Positions 36,656 through 45,877 of a stretch of DNA of 64,000 nucleotides are shown piece after piece. Location of the stretch: positions 248,001-312,000 of the forward strand of contig CP048485.1 in assembly GCA_025560025.1 (NCBI GenBank). Reading direction: 5' to 3'. Source of the DNA: Agrobacterium tumefaciens. GTDB lineage: Bacteria > Pseudomonadota > Alphaproteobacteria > Rhizobiales > Rhizobiaceae. The stretch's first letter is position 1; each line of letters starts with the position of its first letter. Both the position numbers and the translations under genes were made by a program. The notes below the pieces were generated by a model. It was not told the origin of the DNA. It did not search any database and saw only the letters and a list, made by a program, of their open reading frames with translations.

Positions 36656-38161
36656 ATGGCACGCATCATTCAAACACCCACTGGTTTGGACGCTCTCACA
36701 TTTGACGATGTGTTGCTGCAGCCCGGGCATTCCGAAGTCATGCCGGGACAGACGAATATCGCCACCCGCATCGCCCGTGATATCGATCTGAACCTGCCGA
36801 TCCTGTCTTCGGCCATGGATACGGTCACCGAAGGCCGCCTTGCCATCGCCATGGCCCAGGCCGGCGGCATCGGCGTCATCCACCGTAACCTGACCCCCAT
36901 CGAGCAGGCCGAAGAAGTCCGGCAGGTGAAGAAGTTCGAAAGCGGCATGGTCGTCAACCCGGTCACCATTGGCCCGGATGCGACGCTTGCGGAAGCACAG
37001 GCGCTGATGAAGGCGCATGGCATTTCCGGCATTCCGGTCGTGGAAAACGGCGGTTCCGGCGGCCACAAGAACGGCCGCCTCGTCGGCATTCTCACCAACC
37101 GCGACGTGCGCTTCGCCTCCGATCCGCAGCAGAAGATTTACGAACTGATGACCCGCGAAAACCTGGTCACGGTCAAGGAAAGCAGCGTCGATCAGCAGGA
37201 AGCACGCCGCCTGCTGCACAAGCACCGCATCGAAAAGCTGCTGGTGGTGGATGGAAAGGGCAATTGCGTCGGCCTCATCACCGTCAAGGATATCGAAAAG
37301 TCGCAGCTGAACCCCAACGCCACCAAGGATGCGCAGGGCCGCCTTCGCGCCGCTGCCGCCATCAGCGTCGGTGCTGACGCCATCGAGCGCGCCGAGCGCC
37401 TCATCGATGCCGGCGTCGACCTTCTGGTCGTCGATACCGCGCATGGCCACTCGCAGCGCGTGCTGGATGCCGTCTCACAGGTCAAGAAGATGTCGAACTC
37501 GGTTCGCATCATCGCCGGCAATGTCGCAACCGCCGATGGCACCAAGGCGCTGATCGATGCCGGCGCCGATGGCGTCAAGGTCGGTATCGGGCCCGGCTCC
37601 ATCTGCACCACCCGCATCGTCGCCGGTGTCGGCGTTCCGCAGCTCGCTGCCATCATGTCGTCGGTGGAAGTCGCCAATGCGGCTGATATCCCCGTCATCG
37701 CCGATGGCGGCATCAAGTTCTCGGGCGATCTGGCCAAGGCAATCGCCGCCGGCGCTTCCGCCGTCATGATCGGCTCGTTGCTTGCCGGTACGGATGAAAG
37801 CCCGGGCGAAGTGTTCCTTTACCAGGGCCGCTCCTTCAAGGCCTATCGCGGCATGGGTTCCGTTGGCGCCATGGCGCGCGGTTCGGCAGACCGTTATTTC
37901 CAGGCGGAAGTGCGCGACACGCTGAAGCTCGTTCCGGAAGGCATCGAAGGTCAGGTTCCCTATAAGGGTCCGGTCTCCGGCGTCCTGCACCAGCTGGCAG
38001 GTGGCCTCAAGGCAGCCATGGGTTATGTCGGCGGCAGCAACATCAAGGAATTCCAGGAACGCGCCACCTTCGTGCGCATCTCCAGCGCGGGCCTGCGCGA
38101 AAGCCACGCCCATGACGTGACGATCACCCGCGAAAGCCCGAACTACCCCGGCGCGGTTTGA
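36656..38161 (+). CDS. guaB: Inosine-5'-monophosphate dehydrogenase
   Basis: 501 residues, typical of the full-length enzyme. It oxidises IMP to XMP, committing purine synthesis to GMP. The N-terminal [18 protein letters not shown], a pair of CBS domains at about residues 95-225, and the catalytic loop [18 protein letters not shown] with Cys317 are clear. The flap contains [20 protein letters not shown]. The start at 36656 has AAGGAA eight bases upstream. Single-gene transcript ended by a strong terminator. Confidence 0.97.
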   Translation: MARIIQTPTGLDALTFDDVLLQPGHSEVMPGQTNIATRIARDIDLNLPILSSAMDTVTEGRLAIAMAQAGGIGVIHRNLTPIEQAEEVRQVKKFESGMVVNPVTIGPDATLAEAQALMKAHGISGIPVVENGGSGGHKNGRLVGILTNRDVRFASDPQQKIYELMTRENLVTVKESSVDQQEARRLLHKHRIEKLLVVDGKGNCVGLITVKDIEKSQLNPNATKDAQGRLRAAAAISVGADAIERAERLIDAGVDLLVVDTAHGHSQRVLDAVSQVKKMSNSVRIIAGNVATADGTKALIDAGADGVKVGIGPGSICTTRIVAGVGVPQLAAIMSSVEVANAADIPVIADGGIKFSGDLAKAIAAGASAVMIGSLLAGTDESPGEVFLYQGRSFKAYRGMGSVGAMARGSADRYFQAEVRDTLKLVPEGIEGQVPYKGPVSGVLHQLAGGLKAAMGYVGGSNIKEFQERATFVRISSAGLRESHAHDVTITRESPNYPGAV

Positions 38162-38201
38162 TCTTTCGAGGCGAATCCGTAAAAGGATACTGAGTATTTG
38201 G

Positions 38202-38236
38202 CGCTCCCCGATTCATGCCGGATCGGGGAGCGTTTT
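38202..38236 (+). terminator. Intrinsic terminator of guaB
   Basis: An 11-bp perfect stem CGCTCCCCGAT/ATCGGGGAGCG (38202-38212, 38222-38232) with a nine-base loop and TTTT. It ends just before the ribosome binding site of the next gene. Confidence 0.85.
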
Positions 38237-38255
38237 CATGATTGGAGGAGAAAGC

Positions 38256-38675
38256 ATGTCACCGACGACCGCAATGTTCTGGCCGATGATCGCCCATGTC
38301 TTTCTCGTTTTCTGGCTTTACGCGCTGCTGCTTTACCGGCGTAAGAAATACACCTTTACCGATCGCGAATCGGCCATCCGGCTTCGTGACAAAGGCGAGG
38401 AAGCGCGGGAAAGCTATCTGGTGAACCGCAATATCGCCAACCAGTTCGAACTTCCGATCCTCTTTCACATCGCCTGCCTGCTGCTTTACATCACCGATGC
38501 GGACAATATCGTCACCATCGTGCTGGCCTGGCTGTTCGTACTTTCGCGTTTTGCCCATTCCTATGTCCATGTCACCAGCAACCGCCTGCGCCACCGCGGT
38601 GCTTTGTTCGGCATCGGTTTTGCGCTTCTGGTCTGCCTCTGGGGCTGGCTCGCCATCTGGTTGGCTCTAGAGTAA
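38256..38675 (+). CDS. MAPEG-family membrane protein
   Basis: 139 residues with four membrane helices (residues 5-27, 68-82, 86-100 and 117-138). The motif NRNIANQFELPILFHIACLL between helices 1 and 2 is the MAPEG signature seen in membrane glutathione transferase relatives. Function in bacteria is mostly undefined. The start at 38256 has GGAGGAG eight bases upstream, which rules out the earlier in-frame ATG. It stands alone between guaB and the alcohol dehydrogenase gene. Confidence 0.85.
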   Translation: MSPTTAMFWPMIAHVFLVFWLYALLLYRRKKYTFTDRESAIRLRDKGEEARESYLVNRNIANQFELPILFHIACLLLYITDADNIVTIVLAWLFVLSRFAHSYVHVTSNRLRHRGALFGIGFALLVCLWGWLAIWLALE

Positions 38676-38769
38676 AACAGCACCGTCAGGTTGCCTCATA
38701 AGTGAGACAATCGCGCGTTTAAAATAACCCGATTTGCGATAGGTCAATTCCATGAGACCCCATCCCCGT

Positions 38770-38812
38770 TAATCTCTGCCTGCCGTCGAGGATTTCAGGC
38801 GAGCAGAGATTA
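38770..38812 (+). promoter_or_regulatory. Leader hairpin before the alcohol dehydrogenase gene
   Basis: TAATCTCTGC (38770-38779) pairs perfectly with GCAGAGATTA (38803-38812), with an inner CCTG/CAGG pairing. The stem ends one base before the GGGAG ribosome binding site, so it could influence translation or mRNA stability. Confidence 0.45.
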
Positions 38813-38823
38813 GGGAGTATGTC

Positions 38824-39852
38824 ATGGCGAAAACAATGAAGGCAGCCGTCGTCCGCGCGTTTGGAAAACCGCTGACCATCGAGGAAGTGGCGATACCGGA
38901 TCCCGGCCCCGGTGAAATTCTCATCAACTACAAGGCGACGGGCATTTGCCACACCGACCTGCACGCCGCAACGGGCGACTGGCCGGTCAAACCCAACCCG
39001 CCCTTTATCCCCGGCCATGAAGGCGTCGGTTATGTCGCCAAGATCGGCGCAGGCGTCACCGGCATCAAGGAAGGCGACCGCGCCGGCACGCCGTGGCTCT
39101 ACACCGCCTGCGGCTGCTGCATTCCGTGCCGCACCGGCTGGGAAACCCTTTGCCCGAGCCAGCAGAACTCGGGTTATTCCGTCAATGGCAGCTTCGCCGA
39201 ATATGGCCTTGCCGATCCGAAATTCGTCGGCCGCCTACCGGATAATCTGGAATTCGGCCCGGCAGCCCCGGTGCTCTGCGCCGGCGTCACCGTCTATAAG
39301 GGCCTCAAGGAAACTGAAGTCAGGCCCGGTGAATGGGTGGTCATCTCAGGCATTGGCGGCCTCGGTCATATGGCCGTGCAATATGCCAAGGCCATGGGCA
39401 TGCATGTCGTTGCCGCCGATATTTTCGACGACAAGCTGGCGCTTGCGAAAAAGCTCGGAGCCGATGTCGTCGTCAATGGTCGCGCGCCTGACGCGGTGGA
39501 GCAGGTGCAGAAGGCGACCGGCGGCGTCCATGGCGCGCTGGTGACGGCGGTTTCGCCCAAGGCCATGGAGCAGGCTTATGGCTTCCTGCGCTCCAAGGGC
39601 ACCATGGCGCTTGTTGGCCTGCCGCCGGGCTTCATCTCCATTCCGGTGTTCGACACGGTGCTGAAGCGCATCACGGTGCGCGGCTCCATCGTCGGCACGC
39701 GGCAGGATCTGGAGGAAGCGCTGACCTTCGCCGGCGAAGGCAAGGTGGCGGCCCACTTCTCCTGGGACAAGCTCGAAAACATCAACGATATCTTCCACCG
39801 CATGGAAGAGGGCAAGATCGACGGCCGTATCGTCGTGGACCTCGCCGCCTGA
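38824..39852 (+). CDS. Zinc-dependent alcohol dehydrogenase, AdhP type
   Basis: 342 residues of the medium-chain dehydrogenase family, interconverting primary alcohols and aldehydes with NAD. Catalytic zinc ligands are Cys42 (GICHTDLH), His65-Glu66 (PGHEGVGY) and the later cysteine in VLCAGVTVYKG. The structural zinc lobe has Cys96, 99, 102 and 110 (ACGCCIPCRTGWETLC). The Rossmann motif is ISGIGGLGHMAVQYA. GGGAG lies six bases before the ATG, directly after a leader hairpin. Ethanol or another short alcohol is likely; not decided by sequence. Confidence 0.93.
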   Translation: MAKTMKAAVVRAFGKPLTIEEVAIPDPGPGEILINYKATGICHTDLHAATGDWPVKPNPPFIPGHEGVGYVAKIGAGVTGIKEGDRAGTPWLYTACGCCIPCRTGWETLCPSQQNSGYSVNGSFAEYGLADPKFVGRLPDNLEFGPAAPVLCAGVTVYKGLKETEVRPGEWVVISGIGGLGHMAVQYAKAMGMHVVAADIFDDKLALAKKLGADVVVNGRAPDAVEQVQKATGGVHGALVTAVSPKAMEQAYGFLRSKGTMALVGLPPGFISIPVFDTVLKRITVRGSIVGTRQDLEEALTFAGEGKVAAHFSWDKLENINDIFHRMEEGKIDGRIVVDLAA

Positions 39853-39970
39853 TGTGAAAACCTGGCCGCGGCGCTCACGCAAATGTGTGGCGCCGCTTGC
39901 CCCCGCTGCGTTCCCCCCGGGGCGATCTGCGTTATCCTTCCGCATCCGCGCGTTCAAGGAGGATAGAGCG

Positions 39971-40846
39971 ATGGACAAGCCCAAGATCACGCAGGCCATG
40001 ATCGACGCTTACGATGAATATACCCATCTCAGCCTCGACCGCCGCAAATTCATGGAAAAGCTTACGGTGCTTGCTGGGTCCGGCGCAGCTGCGGCAGCCA
40101 TCGCGCCGCTCCTTTCGGCCAACAGCGCCCGTGCGGCCATCGTCGCGCCTGACGATGCGGGTATCGTTGCGGAAGAGGTGACCTATCCCGCCCCCGGTGG
40201 TGAGATGAAGGGTTATCTCGTTACACCGAAATCCGTTTCCGGTCCCATTGGCTCGGTCATCGTCATCCACGAAAACCGTGGCCTGAATGACCATATTCGC
40301 GATGTGGCAAGGCGTGTGGCGCTCGCCGGTTTCAGGGCGCTTGCGGTCGATTTCCTCTCCCCGCAGGGCGGTACGCCTGCCGATGAGGACAAGGCGCGGG
40401 AAATGTTCAGCGGCCTCGATATGGATGCAACGGTCGCCAATGCCGAAGCGGGCCGGGTGTGGCTCGCGGCAAGGCAGGGTGCGAACGGCAAGGTCGGTGC
40501 GGTCGGTTTCTGCTGGGGCGGCGGGCTGGTCAACCGTTTCGCCACCAAATCGGCGGGCTTGAATGCCGGCGTCGCCTATTACGGCCAGCAGGCCCCGGCG
40601 GCCGATGTGCCTGCCATCAAGGCGCCGCTGCTCTTGCACTATGCGGGTCTCGACGAGCGCATCAATGCCGGCATCGATGCCTATAAGAAGGCGCTGGAAG
40701 ACAACGGCAAGACTTTCGAAATCTTCGTTTACGACGGCGTCAACCACGCTTTCAACAATGATACGTCTTCGGCGCGCTACGACAAGGCGGCCGCCGATCT
40801 CGCCTGGGGCCGGACGACGGAGTTCTTCAAGAAATATCTGGCGTGA
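39971..40846 (+). CDS. Exported dienelactone hydrolase family protein
   Basis: 291 residues. A twin-arginine-like signal (LDRRKFMEKLTVLAGSG) begins near residue 19 and would be cleaved near SARA. The hydrolase domain has the nucleophile Cys181 in VGFCWGGG and the catalytic histidine in GVNHAFNN. The start at 39971 has AGGAGG ten bases upstream. Relatives act on dienelactone in chlorocatechol breakdown, but exported forms are of unknown substrate. Followed by a long perfect palindrome that probably doubles as a terminator for this gene and moaB. Confidence 0.88.
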   Translation: MDKPKITQAMIDAYDEYTHLSLDRRKFMEKLTVLAGSGAAAAAIAPLLSANSARAAIVAPDDAGIVAEEVTYPAPGGEMKGYLVTPKSVSGPIGSVIVIHENRGLNDHIRDVARRVALAGFRALAVDFLSPQGGTPADEDKAREMFSGLDMDATVANAEAGRVWLAARQGANGKVGAVGFCWGGGLVNRFATKSAGLNAGVAYYGQQAPAADVPAIKAPLLLHYAGLDERINAGIDAYKKALEDNGKTFEIFVYDGVNHAFNNDTSSARYDKAAADLAWGRTTEFFKKYLA

Positions 40847-40890
40847 TTGGTTTTTTGAGGTGTGCAATGTCTGCGAACCGGAGGTGCGTG

Positions 40891-40968
40891 GGGCTTTACC
40901 CCCTCTGCCCTGCCGGGCATCTCCCCCTTGAGGGGGAGATGCCCGGCAGGGCAGAGGGGGTAAAGCCC
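40891..40968. repeat. Perfect 38-bp inverted repeat (palindromic element, copy A)
   Basis: The arms 40891-40928 and 40931-40968 are perfect reverse complements with only TG between them. The unit CTGCCCTGCCGGGCATCTCC recurs at 56566-56721. It lies between the convergent hydrolase and moaB genes, where it could end both transcripts. Confidence 0.93.
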
Positions 40969-40989
40969 ACCCACCCTCGATCCTCTGAT

Positions 40990-41535
40990 CTAAACGCCCC
41001 CAGCCCCACGCTTCAAATGCTCATCCAGCCTCGGCATGATCTCCACGAAATTGCATGGCAAGTGGCGATAATCGAGCTGAGCCTTGAGAATACCGTCCCA
41101 CGCATCCTTGCATGCACCCGGCGAGCCCGGCAGCACGAAGATGAAGGTCGCGTTCGCCACGCCGCCGGTTGCGCGTGACTGGATGGTGGCGGTGCCGATC
41201 TTGTCATAGGAGATGCGGTGGAAGAGGGCGGAAAACCCGTCCATGCGCTTTTCGAACAGCGGTTCCAGCGCTTCCGGCGTCACGTCGCGGCCGGTAAAAC
41301 CGGTTCCGCCGGTGGTAATGACCACATCCACGCCTTCAGAGAGCGTCCAGTCGCGCACGGTGCCGGCAATCGCTGCCCTGTCGTCAGGCACGATGGCGCG
41401 CGCTGCGAGCCTGTGGCCCGCTTCCTCCAGCCTTGCGACGAGCGTATCGCCGGATTTGTCATTCTCCAGCGTGCGGCTGTCCGAAACGGTCAGGACCGCG
41501 ATGCCGAGGGGAATGAAGGGTCTTTCGCCTGCCAT
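40990..41535 (-). CDS. moaB: Molybdenum cofactor biosynthesis protein MoaB
   Basis: 181 residues of the MoaB/Mog family, which adenylylates molybdopterin before molybdate insertion. Conserved motifs are LTVSDSRTLENDKSGDTL at the N-terminus, TTGGTGFTGRDVTPEAL in the middle and FVLPGSPGACKDAWDGIL near the end. The start at 41535 fits the family. It lies 45 bases downstream of ispE on the same strand and is probably cotranscribed; no other molybdenum gene is nearby. Confidence 0.93.
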   Translation of the reverse strand: MAGERPFIPLGIAVLTVSDSRTLENDKSGDTLVARLEEAGHRLAARAIVPDDRAAIAGTVRDWTLSEGVDVVITTGGTGFTGRDVTPEALEPLFEKRMDGFSALFHRISYDKIGTATIQSRATGGVANATFIFVLPGSPGACKDAWDGILKAQLDYRHLPCNFVEIMPRLDEHLKRGAGGV

Positions 41536-41580
41536 GGTCTTGTCCTCGAATTGGCCGTTCCCGAAATAAACGTCCGGTCC

Positions 41581-42465
41581 TCAAATGGTCCGCGTCGCCT
41601 GAAAATACCAGCCGGGACGTTTCTTTCGAAGCGATGTTTCCGCTTTTTGGGCGGCCTCGAAGGAATGAAAAATCCCGAAAAAGCTGGCGCCCGAACCGGA
41701 CATGCGCACAAGGCCAGCATCTTCCTGCGACAGCAGTCCGGCGATTTCGCCGATTTCCGGCAGCAGTGCCTGTGCAGGCGGTTGCAGATCATTGCGGCTT
41801 TGCGCAAGAAAATCCATCCAGCCGCCTGTTCTACGCTCCGGCAACGGCGGATTGGCCTTGTTCTGCAATCGCCGGAAAATCTCCGGCGTCGAGACGGCCT
41901 TCAGAGGATTGGCAAGCACCAGAAAGAGTGCCGGCAGGTCCGAGATTGGCTCTATATCCTCGCCGATGCCCCGCGCGATGAGGGAACGGCTTTCAAGGCA
42001 CATCGGCACATCCGCACCAAGTGTAAGCGCAAGGGAGGCGAGCCTTTGTGGATCGATGCCCGCATGCCAGTGCCGCAACAGCCCCCGCAGGGTCGCCGCC
42101 GCATCCGCCGAGCCGCCGCCGATGCCGGAAGCGACCGGCAGGTTCTTTTCGAGATGAATGGCGACCGGGCGGGCCGGCTGGCCTGTTGACAGGAGAGCGT
42201 CGCGCAGCAGGTCTCGGGCGCGGGTGACGAGATTGTCGCCACCATCGCCAGCGCGCAAAAGATCGCCGAAGGGACCGGAGATGGAGAAACTGTCGGCATC
42301 AGCGTCGCGAATGCGAATGACGTCGCCGGCTGCCGTAAATGTCACCAGCGTTTCGAGCAGATGGTATCCATCCGCTCGCTGGCCGGTCACATGCAGCGCC
42401 AGATTGATCTTGGCCGGGGCCGCCTCGATTGTCTCGATGGCCCCGGAAACATCATGCATGCGCAT
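41581..42465 (-). CDS. ispE: 4-diphosphocytidyl-2-C-methyl-D-erythritol kinase
   Basis: 294 residues of the GHMP kinase family. It phosphorylates CDP-methylerythritol in the MEP isoprenoid pathway. The N-terminal AAPAKINLALHVTGQRADGY holds the catalytic lysine, and PVASGIGGGSADAAATLRGL is the ATP-binding glycine loop. RMSGSGASFFGIF is the third motif. The start is ATG 42465 or 42459. It follows the TPR gene by six bases, and the polyprenyl synthase gene lies upstream of that, so two isoprenoid genes flank the TPR gene. Confidence 0.95.
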   Translation of the reverse strand: MRMHDVSGAIETIEAAPAKINLALHVTGQRADGYHLLETLVTFTAAGDVIRIRDADADSFSISGPFGDLLRAGDGGDNLVTRARDLLRDALLSTGQPARPVAIHLEKNLPVASGIGGGSADAAATLRGLLRHWHAGIDPQRLASLALTLGADVPMCLESRSLIARGIGEDIEPISDLPALFLVLANPLKAVSTPEIFRRLQNKANPPLPERRTGGWMDFLAQSRNDLQPPAQALLPEIGEIAGLLSQEDAGLVRMSGSGASFFGIFHSFEAAQKAETSLRKKRPGWYFQATRTI

Positions 42466-42471
42466 GCCGCG

Positions 42472-44319
42472 TCAGGATTTCTTGTCCGGAGTGGCGGCCG
42501 GTGCCGGGGCCGGAGGAGCAGGCGGTGGCGGCGCCACTTCCTTCTTGGCGGTGTTTTCGGCATCCTTTTCCAGGGGCGGCAGGCCGTTGGCGATCTTTTC
42601 GTTCACCTTGGCCTTGTCCACATCGTCGCTGTCGCCGATCAAAGCGCGGTTCCACTGATAGACCGCCTCGATCTTGCGGCCGACGCGCCAGTAGGCATCA
42701 CCCAGATGGTCGTTGATCGTCGGATCGCCGGCCTTGAGTTCGATGGCCCGCTCCAGCTCGGTCACGGCCTCATCGAAAGCGCCGAGGCGATAATGCGCCC
42801 AGCCAAGCGAATCGACGATATAGCCGTCATTCGGGCGGAGCTCGACGGCGCGGCTGATCATCTTCATGCCGTCGTCGAGATTGATGCCCTTGTCCACCCA
42901 GGAATAACCGAGATAGTTCAGCACCTGCGGCTGCTCGGGGTTCAATTCCAATGCCCGCTTGAAATTCGGTTCGGCCTTGTCCCATTCCTTCAGCCGCTCA
43001 TAGGCGATGCCGCGCTGGAAGAAAACCGACCAGTCGGATTTCTGCGGCACGGCGCCGATCACCTCGATGGCCTTGTCGTAGTTTTCGGCCATGGCGCGGT
43101 AATCCTTGGCGTCCGAAAGCACGCTGCCATAAGCGAGATAGGAACGGACGTCCTTCGGATCGGATTCAAGCAGGGACTGGAGATGCTTGCGCGCCTCGTC
43201 CACCTTGCCCGTCTGCGCAAGCGTCAGTCCGAGCTGCAGCTCGGAAATGCGATACATCGGCGAATCCTTCGGCACCTCGCGGTAGAAGGCGATGGCGCGG
43301 TCAGGCTGTTTCAGCGCTTCGGAGAGGCCGCCGAGAAGGATGAGCGTATCCGGGCTCTTCGGATCGAGCGCGCGCGATGTCTGCAGATAAAGCGTGACGA
43401 TTTCTTCCGCACCTTCGCGGTTCAACGCACCGGCGATGGAGAACATGACGCTGGCAGCGCCCTCCACGGCATTGGTAATCTGCTGCTCTGGCTTGTCACC
43501 ACTCTCGATCGCCTGTCGAAGCGCCTTCAGCGGCGCGTAATTCGGCGCGAAAGTATCGCCAACCGCAATCGCGTCCAGCGCCTTCTGCTTGTTGCCGGCG
43601 GAAGCTTCGAGCCGGGCAAGCGCCATCACGGCGCGCATATAGGTGTCGGAGGCGGTTGCCCCGCCTTCGCGATCCGTCACCGCCTCGTTCAGGCTCTTGC
43701 GGGCAGCTTCATTGTTGCCGGAAACAAGGGCGATGGCCGCCGCATTGTATTTCTGGAAAATCGAGATCCAGCCCGGGCCCTTCATGTTGTTGACCAGCGC
43801 CAGCGCTTCCTTCGGCTTGCCGGAGCCGGCACGCGCCCATGCGGTCAAAAGCGTATTGACCATGCGGTCGAGATCGTTGGGACCCGTGTATTTCAGTATC
43901 TTCTCGGCCTTGGCGAAGTCCTTGTCCTTGATGGCGTCGAGACCGCGCACGATGGTCGTCACGCGCTCGACGGAGGTGTCATCCTTCATCGAATCGGCAA
44001 TCTTGGCGCCGGCCTCGAAATTGCCGCTCAGGAGTTCGGCGATCATCAGCCGCTGGCGGATTTCCGTATTGGCCGGATCGAATTCCAGCGCCTTTTTGTA
44101 AAGCGAAATCGCGGTCGGATAGTCCTGGTCGACATCGGCATTGCGCCCGGCGAGGAAGGCGCCGGAGAAGGTGTTCACCTTGCCGGGATCGAACGTGACG
44201 GCCTTGTCTTCCGGTTTCGCCTTCGTTTCCGCAAAGCCGGGGCTGGCACCCGCGCCGATTGCGAGAGCGGCGGCAAGAGCCGCGCTGCAGAGAAGACGGA
44301 GTGCTGGTTTACGCCGCAT
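42472..44319 (-). CDS. Exported tetratricopeptide-repeat protein
   Basis: 615 residues. The N-terminal RRKPALRLLCSAALAAALAI is a signal peptide, cleaved near GFAE. At least eight TPR-like helix pairs follow, for example PTAISLYKKALEFDPANTEI, EWDKAEPNFKRALELNPEQP and GAFDEAVTELERAIELKAGD. The C-terminus is Pro/Ala-rich (APPPPAPPAPAPAATPDKKS). It is likely a periplasmic or outer-membrane-attached scaffold; the partner is unknown. The start at 44319 has AAAGG seven bases upstream; the frame extends to 44487 without support. Located just upstream of ispE on the minus strand. Confidence 0.85.
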   Translation of the reverse strand: MRRKPALRLLCSAALAAALAIGAGASPGFAETKAKPEDKAVTFDPGKVNTFSGAFLAGRNADVDQDYPTAISLYKKALEFDPANTEIRQRLMIAELLSGNFEAGAKIADSMKDDTSVERVTTIVRGLDAIKDKDFAKAEKILKYTGPNDLDRMVNTLLTAWARAGSGKPKEALALVNNMKGPGWISIFQKYNAAAIALVSGNNEAARKSLNEAVTDREGGATASDTYMRAVMALARLEASAGNKQKALDAIAVGDTFAPNYAPLKALRQAIESGDKPEQQITNAVEGAASVMFSIAGALNREGAEEIVTLYLQTSRALDPKSPDTLILLGGLSEALKQPDRAIAFYREVPKDSPMYRISELQLGLTLAQTGKVDEARKHLQSLLESDPKDVRSYLAYGSVLSDAKDYRAMAENYDKAIEVIGAVPQKSDWSVFFQRGIAYERLKEWDKAEPNFKRALELNPEQPQVLNYLGYSWVDKGINLDDGMKMISRAVELRPNDGYIVDSLGWAHYRLGAFDEAVTELERAIELKAGDPTINDHLGDAYWRVGRKIEAVYQWNRALIGDSDDVDKAKVNEKIANGLPPLEKDAENTAKKEVAPPPPAPPAPAPAATPDKKS

Positions 44320-44512
44320 GAGGGAACCTTTGCCTTTGTGCAGATGCACGGAAAAATCAGTTTCCATTGTTTGGTCACCATAGAATGGCTTTTTTGAAGC
44401 AACCCCGCAAGAAATTATGGCCCACGCCACAATCAAGCCTTGCGGAGAAGCTGGCCCCCAGACATCAGGCGTGATGGTCTTGTCCATCCGCCGTTTGCCC
44501 GGGCCTTGGGCG

Positions 44513-45529
44513 TCAGTTCAGACGCTCGATGCAGAAGTCGATCACTTCCAGAAGCGCATTTTTCCATGGGCTCTGCGGCAGGGGTGCCAGCGCGTCGCGG
44601 GCGATGGTGCCGTAATGCGTGGCGCGGCCGATCGTATCGCCGAGGCCATTATATTTGGTGATCAGGCCCAGCGCCTTTTCGAGGTTCTCGTCGCTGCTTT
44701 CACCCTTTTCGATGGCGTTGCGCCAGAAGGCGCGCTCATCCTGGGTGCCGCGACGATAGGACAGGATGACCGGCAGGGTGATCTTGCCCTCACGGAAATC
44801 ATCACCGGTATTCTTGCCGAGATCGGCGGACTTGCCGCCGTAGTCCAGCACGTCGTCGACGAGCTGGAAGGCGAGGCCGAGATTCATGCCGTAGGATTTG
44901 AGCGCGCTGCGGGTCGCCTTGTCGGTCTTCGCAACGATCGGGCCGACTTCCGCCGCCGCTGCAAAAAGGGCGGCCGTCTTGGCGCGAATCACCTGCAGAT
45001 AATCGTCTTCCGTCGTTTCCATGTTCTTGGCGACTGAAAGCTGCAGCACCTCGCCCTCGGCGATGACCGAGGCGGCAGTGGACAGCACGTCGAGAGCATC
45101 GAGCGAGCCCACATCCACCATCATCCGGAAGGCCTGGCCGAGCAGGAAGTCGCCGACGAGAACGCTTGCCTGGTTGCCCCAGATGGTGCGGGCGGTGGAT
45201 TTGCCGCGGCGCAGATCGCTTTCATCCACCACGTCGTCATGCAGAAGCGTCGCCGTGTGCATGAATTCCACGCTGGTGGCGAGCTTGATGTGGTGGTCGC
45301 CCTCGTAACCGAACATCGAGGCGGAAGCGAGCGTCAGCATCGGACGCAGGCGCTTGCCGCCTGACGAGATGAGATGGTTGGCCACCTCAGGTATCATCTG
45401 GACATCGGAACCCGCCTTGGAAAGGATAAGCTGGTTCACCCGTTCCATGTCGGGGCGGGTCAGGTCGACAAGCGGCTTGACGGATGCGAGTTTGTTTTTG
45501 CTTTCTTCAAGCGGTATGACGACGCCCAA
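44513..45529 (-). CDS. ispB: Trans-polyprenyl diphosphate synthase (octa/decaprenyl)
   Basis: 338 residues from the TTG start at 45529. The first aspartate-rich motif is LLHDDVVDESD (Asp98, Asp99, Asp102), the second FQLVDDVLDYGG; GGKRLRP is the isopentenyl diphosphate site. It makes the ubiquinone side chain. Agrobacterium makes coenzyme Q10, so the product is probably decaprenyl diphosphate. I prefer TTG 45529 because GGAG lies about nine bases upstream and the family N-terminus GVVIPLEESK begins there; an ATG at 45589 would add 20 unlikely residues. Divergent from the DUF2007 gene. Confidence 0.93.
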   Translation of the reverse strand: MGVVIPLEESKNKLASVKPLVDLTRPDMERVNQLILSKAGSDVQMIPEVANHLISSGGKRLRPMLTLASASMFGYEGDHHIKLATSVEFMHTATLLHDDVVDESDLRRGKSTARTIWGNQASVLVGDFLLGQAFRMMVDVGSLDALDVLSTAASVIAEGEVLQLSVAKNMETTEDDYLQVIRAKTAALFAAAAEVGPIVAKTDKATRSALKSYGMNLGLAFQLVDDVLDYGGKSADLGKNTGDDFREGKITLPVILSYRRGTQDERAFWRNAIEKGESSDENLEKALGLITKYNGLGDTIGRATHYGTIARDALAPLPQSPWKNALLEVIDFCIERLN

Positions 45530-45640
45530 GGGACAGGACTCCAGTTCGAATTTGAATTCGACAATAAAAACTGACGCCTTGCGCGGCAAGGGGCGAATTG
45601 CCGCTAGCCATTCAAAAAGATGGGAATTTAAGGTCTATCC

Positions 45641-45871
45641 ATGCGTGAACTGATCCGTACCAACGATGCCGTGCTGCTGTCCTTCGCCGAAAGCCTGATG
45701 AAGGACGCCGGTATCCATTGCCTTGTCGCCGATCAGGCAATGAGCATTCTGGAAGGTTCGCTCGGTCTTCTGCCCCGCCGGTTTCTGGTTGAAGAGGATC
45801 GTGCCGATCAGGCCCGCCGCATCCTCATCGATGCCGGGCTGGGCGACGAGCTGCGCAACGAAGAGGCTTGA
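45641..45871 (+). CDS. DUF2007 family protein
   Basis: 76 residues, soluble, ferredoxin-like signal-transducing fold of the DUF2007 type (MRELIRTNDAVLLSFAESLM, LPRRFLVEEDRADQARRIL). No function is established. Only six bases separate it from the methyltransferase gene, so they are cotranscribed and probably coupled. It is divergent from the polyprenyl synthase gene. Confidence 0.85.
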   Translation: MRELIRTNDAVLLSFAESLMKDAGIHCLVADQAMSILEGSLGLLPRRFLVEEDRADQARRILIDAGLGDELRNEEA

Positions 45872-45877
45872 GCGGCA

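Noticed and set aside
40891..40968. CRISPR or insertion sequence end
   Set aside because: A single palindrome without spacer-repeat array, transposase or target duplication.
42361..44397. 678-codon plus-strand ORF
   Set aside because: Antisense to the TPR gene and the ispE start, with no motif or ribosome binding site.
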